A DNA stretch of 6,170 bases. Source: Paracoccaceae bacterium. GTDB lineage: Bacteria > Pseudomonadota > Alphaproteobacteria > Rhodobacterales > Rhodobacteraceae. How positions within the stretch are numbered: position 1 is the first letter of the stretch; the number at the start of each line of letters is the position of its first letter. The stretch spans positions 1-6,170 of the forward strand of contig JAAEZW010000124.1 in assembly GCA_018222665.1 (NCBI GenBank), written 5' to 3'. Made by a program: the position numbers and the translations under genes. Shown piece after piece: positions 5,894-6,170 of the stretch. A model generated the notes under the pieces. It did no database searches. It was not told the DNA's origin and saw only the letters and a list, made by a program, of their open reading frames with translations.

Positions 5894-6170
5894 TTAAACA
5901 AACTGCTCGCGGATTAGGCGTTCGTCCAAACCGTGCCCTGGATCAAACAGCAATCTGTGCACAACGTCGGTTTCTGATTTCACACTGACCCGCGCGACAT
6001 TGGCGAAGGATCGGCTATCGGCATCGGCCATCACGGGGCGTTTTTTGGGGTCGATCACCTCAAAATCCACATGCGATGCCTTGGGGATCAATGCACCCCG
6101 CCAACGACGCGGGCGATAGGCGTTAAGCGCCGTCAGCGCAAATACCGCCGATCCAATTGGCAGGATTGGT
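5894..6170 (-). CDS. nadK: NAD kinase, C-terminal part (5' end beyond window)
   Basis: The frame is open from the right edge to the TAA at 5894 and gives the last 91 residues. PILPIGSAVFALTALNAYRPRRWRGAL, followed by IDPKKRPVMADAD and FDPGHGLDERLIREQF, matches the C-terminal beta-sandwich domain of short alphaproteobacterial NAD kinases (about 250 residues); the RPRRWRGA and FDP-H-L-ER-L-EQF signatures are characteristic. The enzyme makes NADP from NAD with ATP (or polyphosphate) in the cytosol. The catalytic GGD and NE/D motifs lie outside the window, so activity cannot be judged. A TTG at 6091 is internal and not a start. It converges on prpE and shares its terminator hairpin. Confidence 0.85.
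   Translation of the reverse strand, partial: PILPIGSAVFALTALNAYRPRRWRGALIPKASHVDFEVIDPKKRPVMADADSRSFANVARVSVKSETDVVHRLLFDPGHGLDERLIREQFV

Overview
The window looks like chromosomal DNA of an alphaproteobacterium from the Rhodobacteraceae, probably the marine Roseobacter group. The grounds are a non-pyrrolysine MttB-family methyltransferase, a DUF3572 protein, a REC-REC-GGDEF (PleD-type) regulator, an alphaproteobacterial-type PrpE and a NadK C-terminus of rhodobacterial style. Base composition is close to balanced by eye, low for that family. Taxonomy is inferred from protein character only. No tRNA, rRNA, CRISPR array, insertion sequence or prophage gene is visible.

Layout. Positions 1-2383 hold three leftward genes, transcribed in the order DUF3572 protein (2383-2105), HAD-family phosphatase (2050-1352), MttB-family methyltransferase (1266 to beyond the left edge). 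Gaps of 54 and 85 bp would allow one operon. From a short divergent intergenic region (2384-2472) the rightward pleD-like locus starts. It is split into two overlapping frames: 2473-2904 is a degenerate receiver domain, and 2901-3803 is a second degenerate receiver plus an intact GGEEF diguanylate cyclase domain. After a 118-bp gap comes propionyl-CoA synthetase prpE (3922-5811). It ends at a strong hairpin that should work in both directions (5834-5862), because the 3' part of a leftward NAD kinase gene (5894 to beyond the right edge) converges on it.

The most unusual point is the junction of the two pleD frames. The upstream frame ends GCA-AAA-AAA-TGA, which puts an A7 run in exact phase for the canonical -1 slippery heptamer A_AAA_AAA, with the stop codon directly after it. 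A -1 slip, or one extra A from RNA-polymerase slippage, would give one continuous protein of 443 residues with the architecture and approximate length of PleD. An ATGA start-stop overlap without a nearby Shine-Dalgarno sequence lies at the same place. A single missing A from mutation or sequencing error would look identical, so the choice between recoding, translational coupling, phase variation and artefact is open.

Functionally the genes are mostly unrelated: one-carbon/methylamine-type methyl transfer (MttB family), a small-molecule phosphatase, c-di-GMP signalling, short-chain acyl-CoA activation and NADP synthesis.
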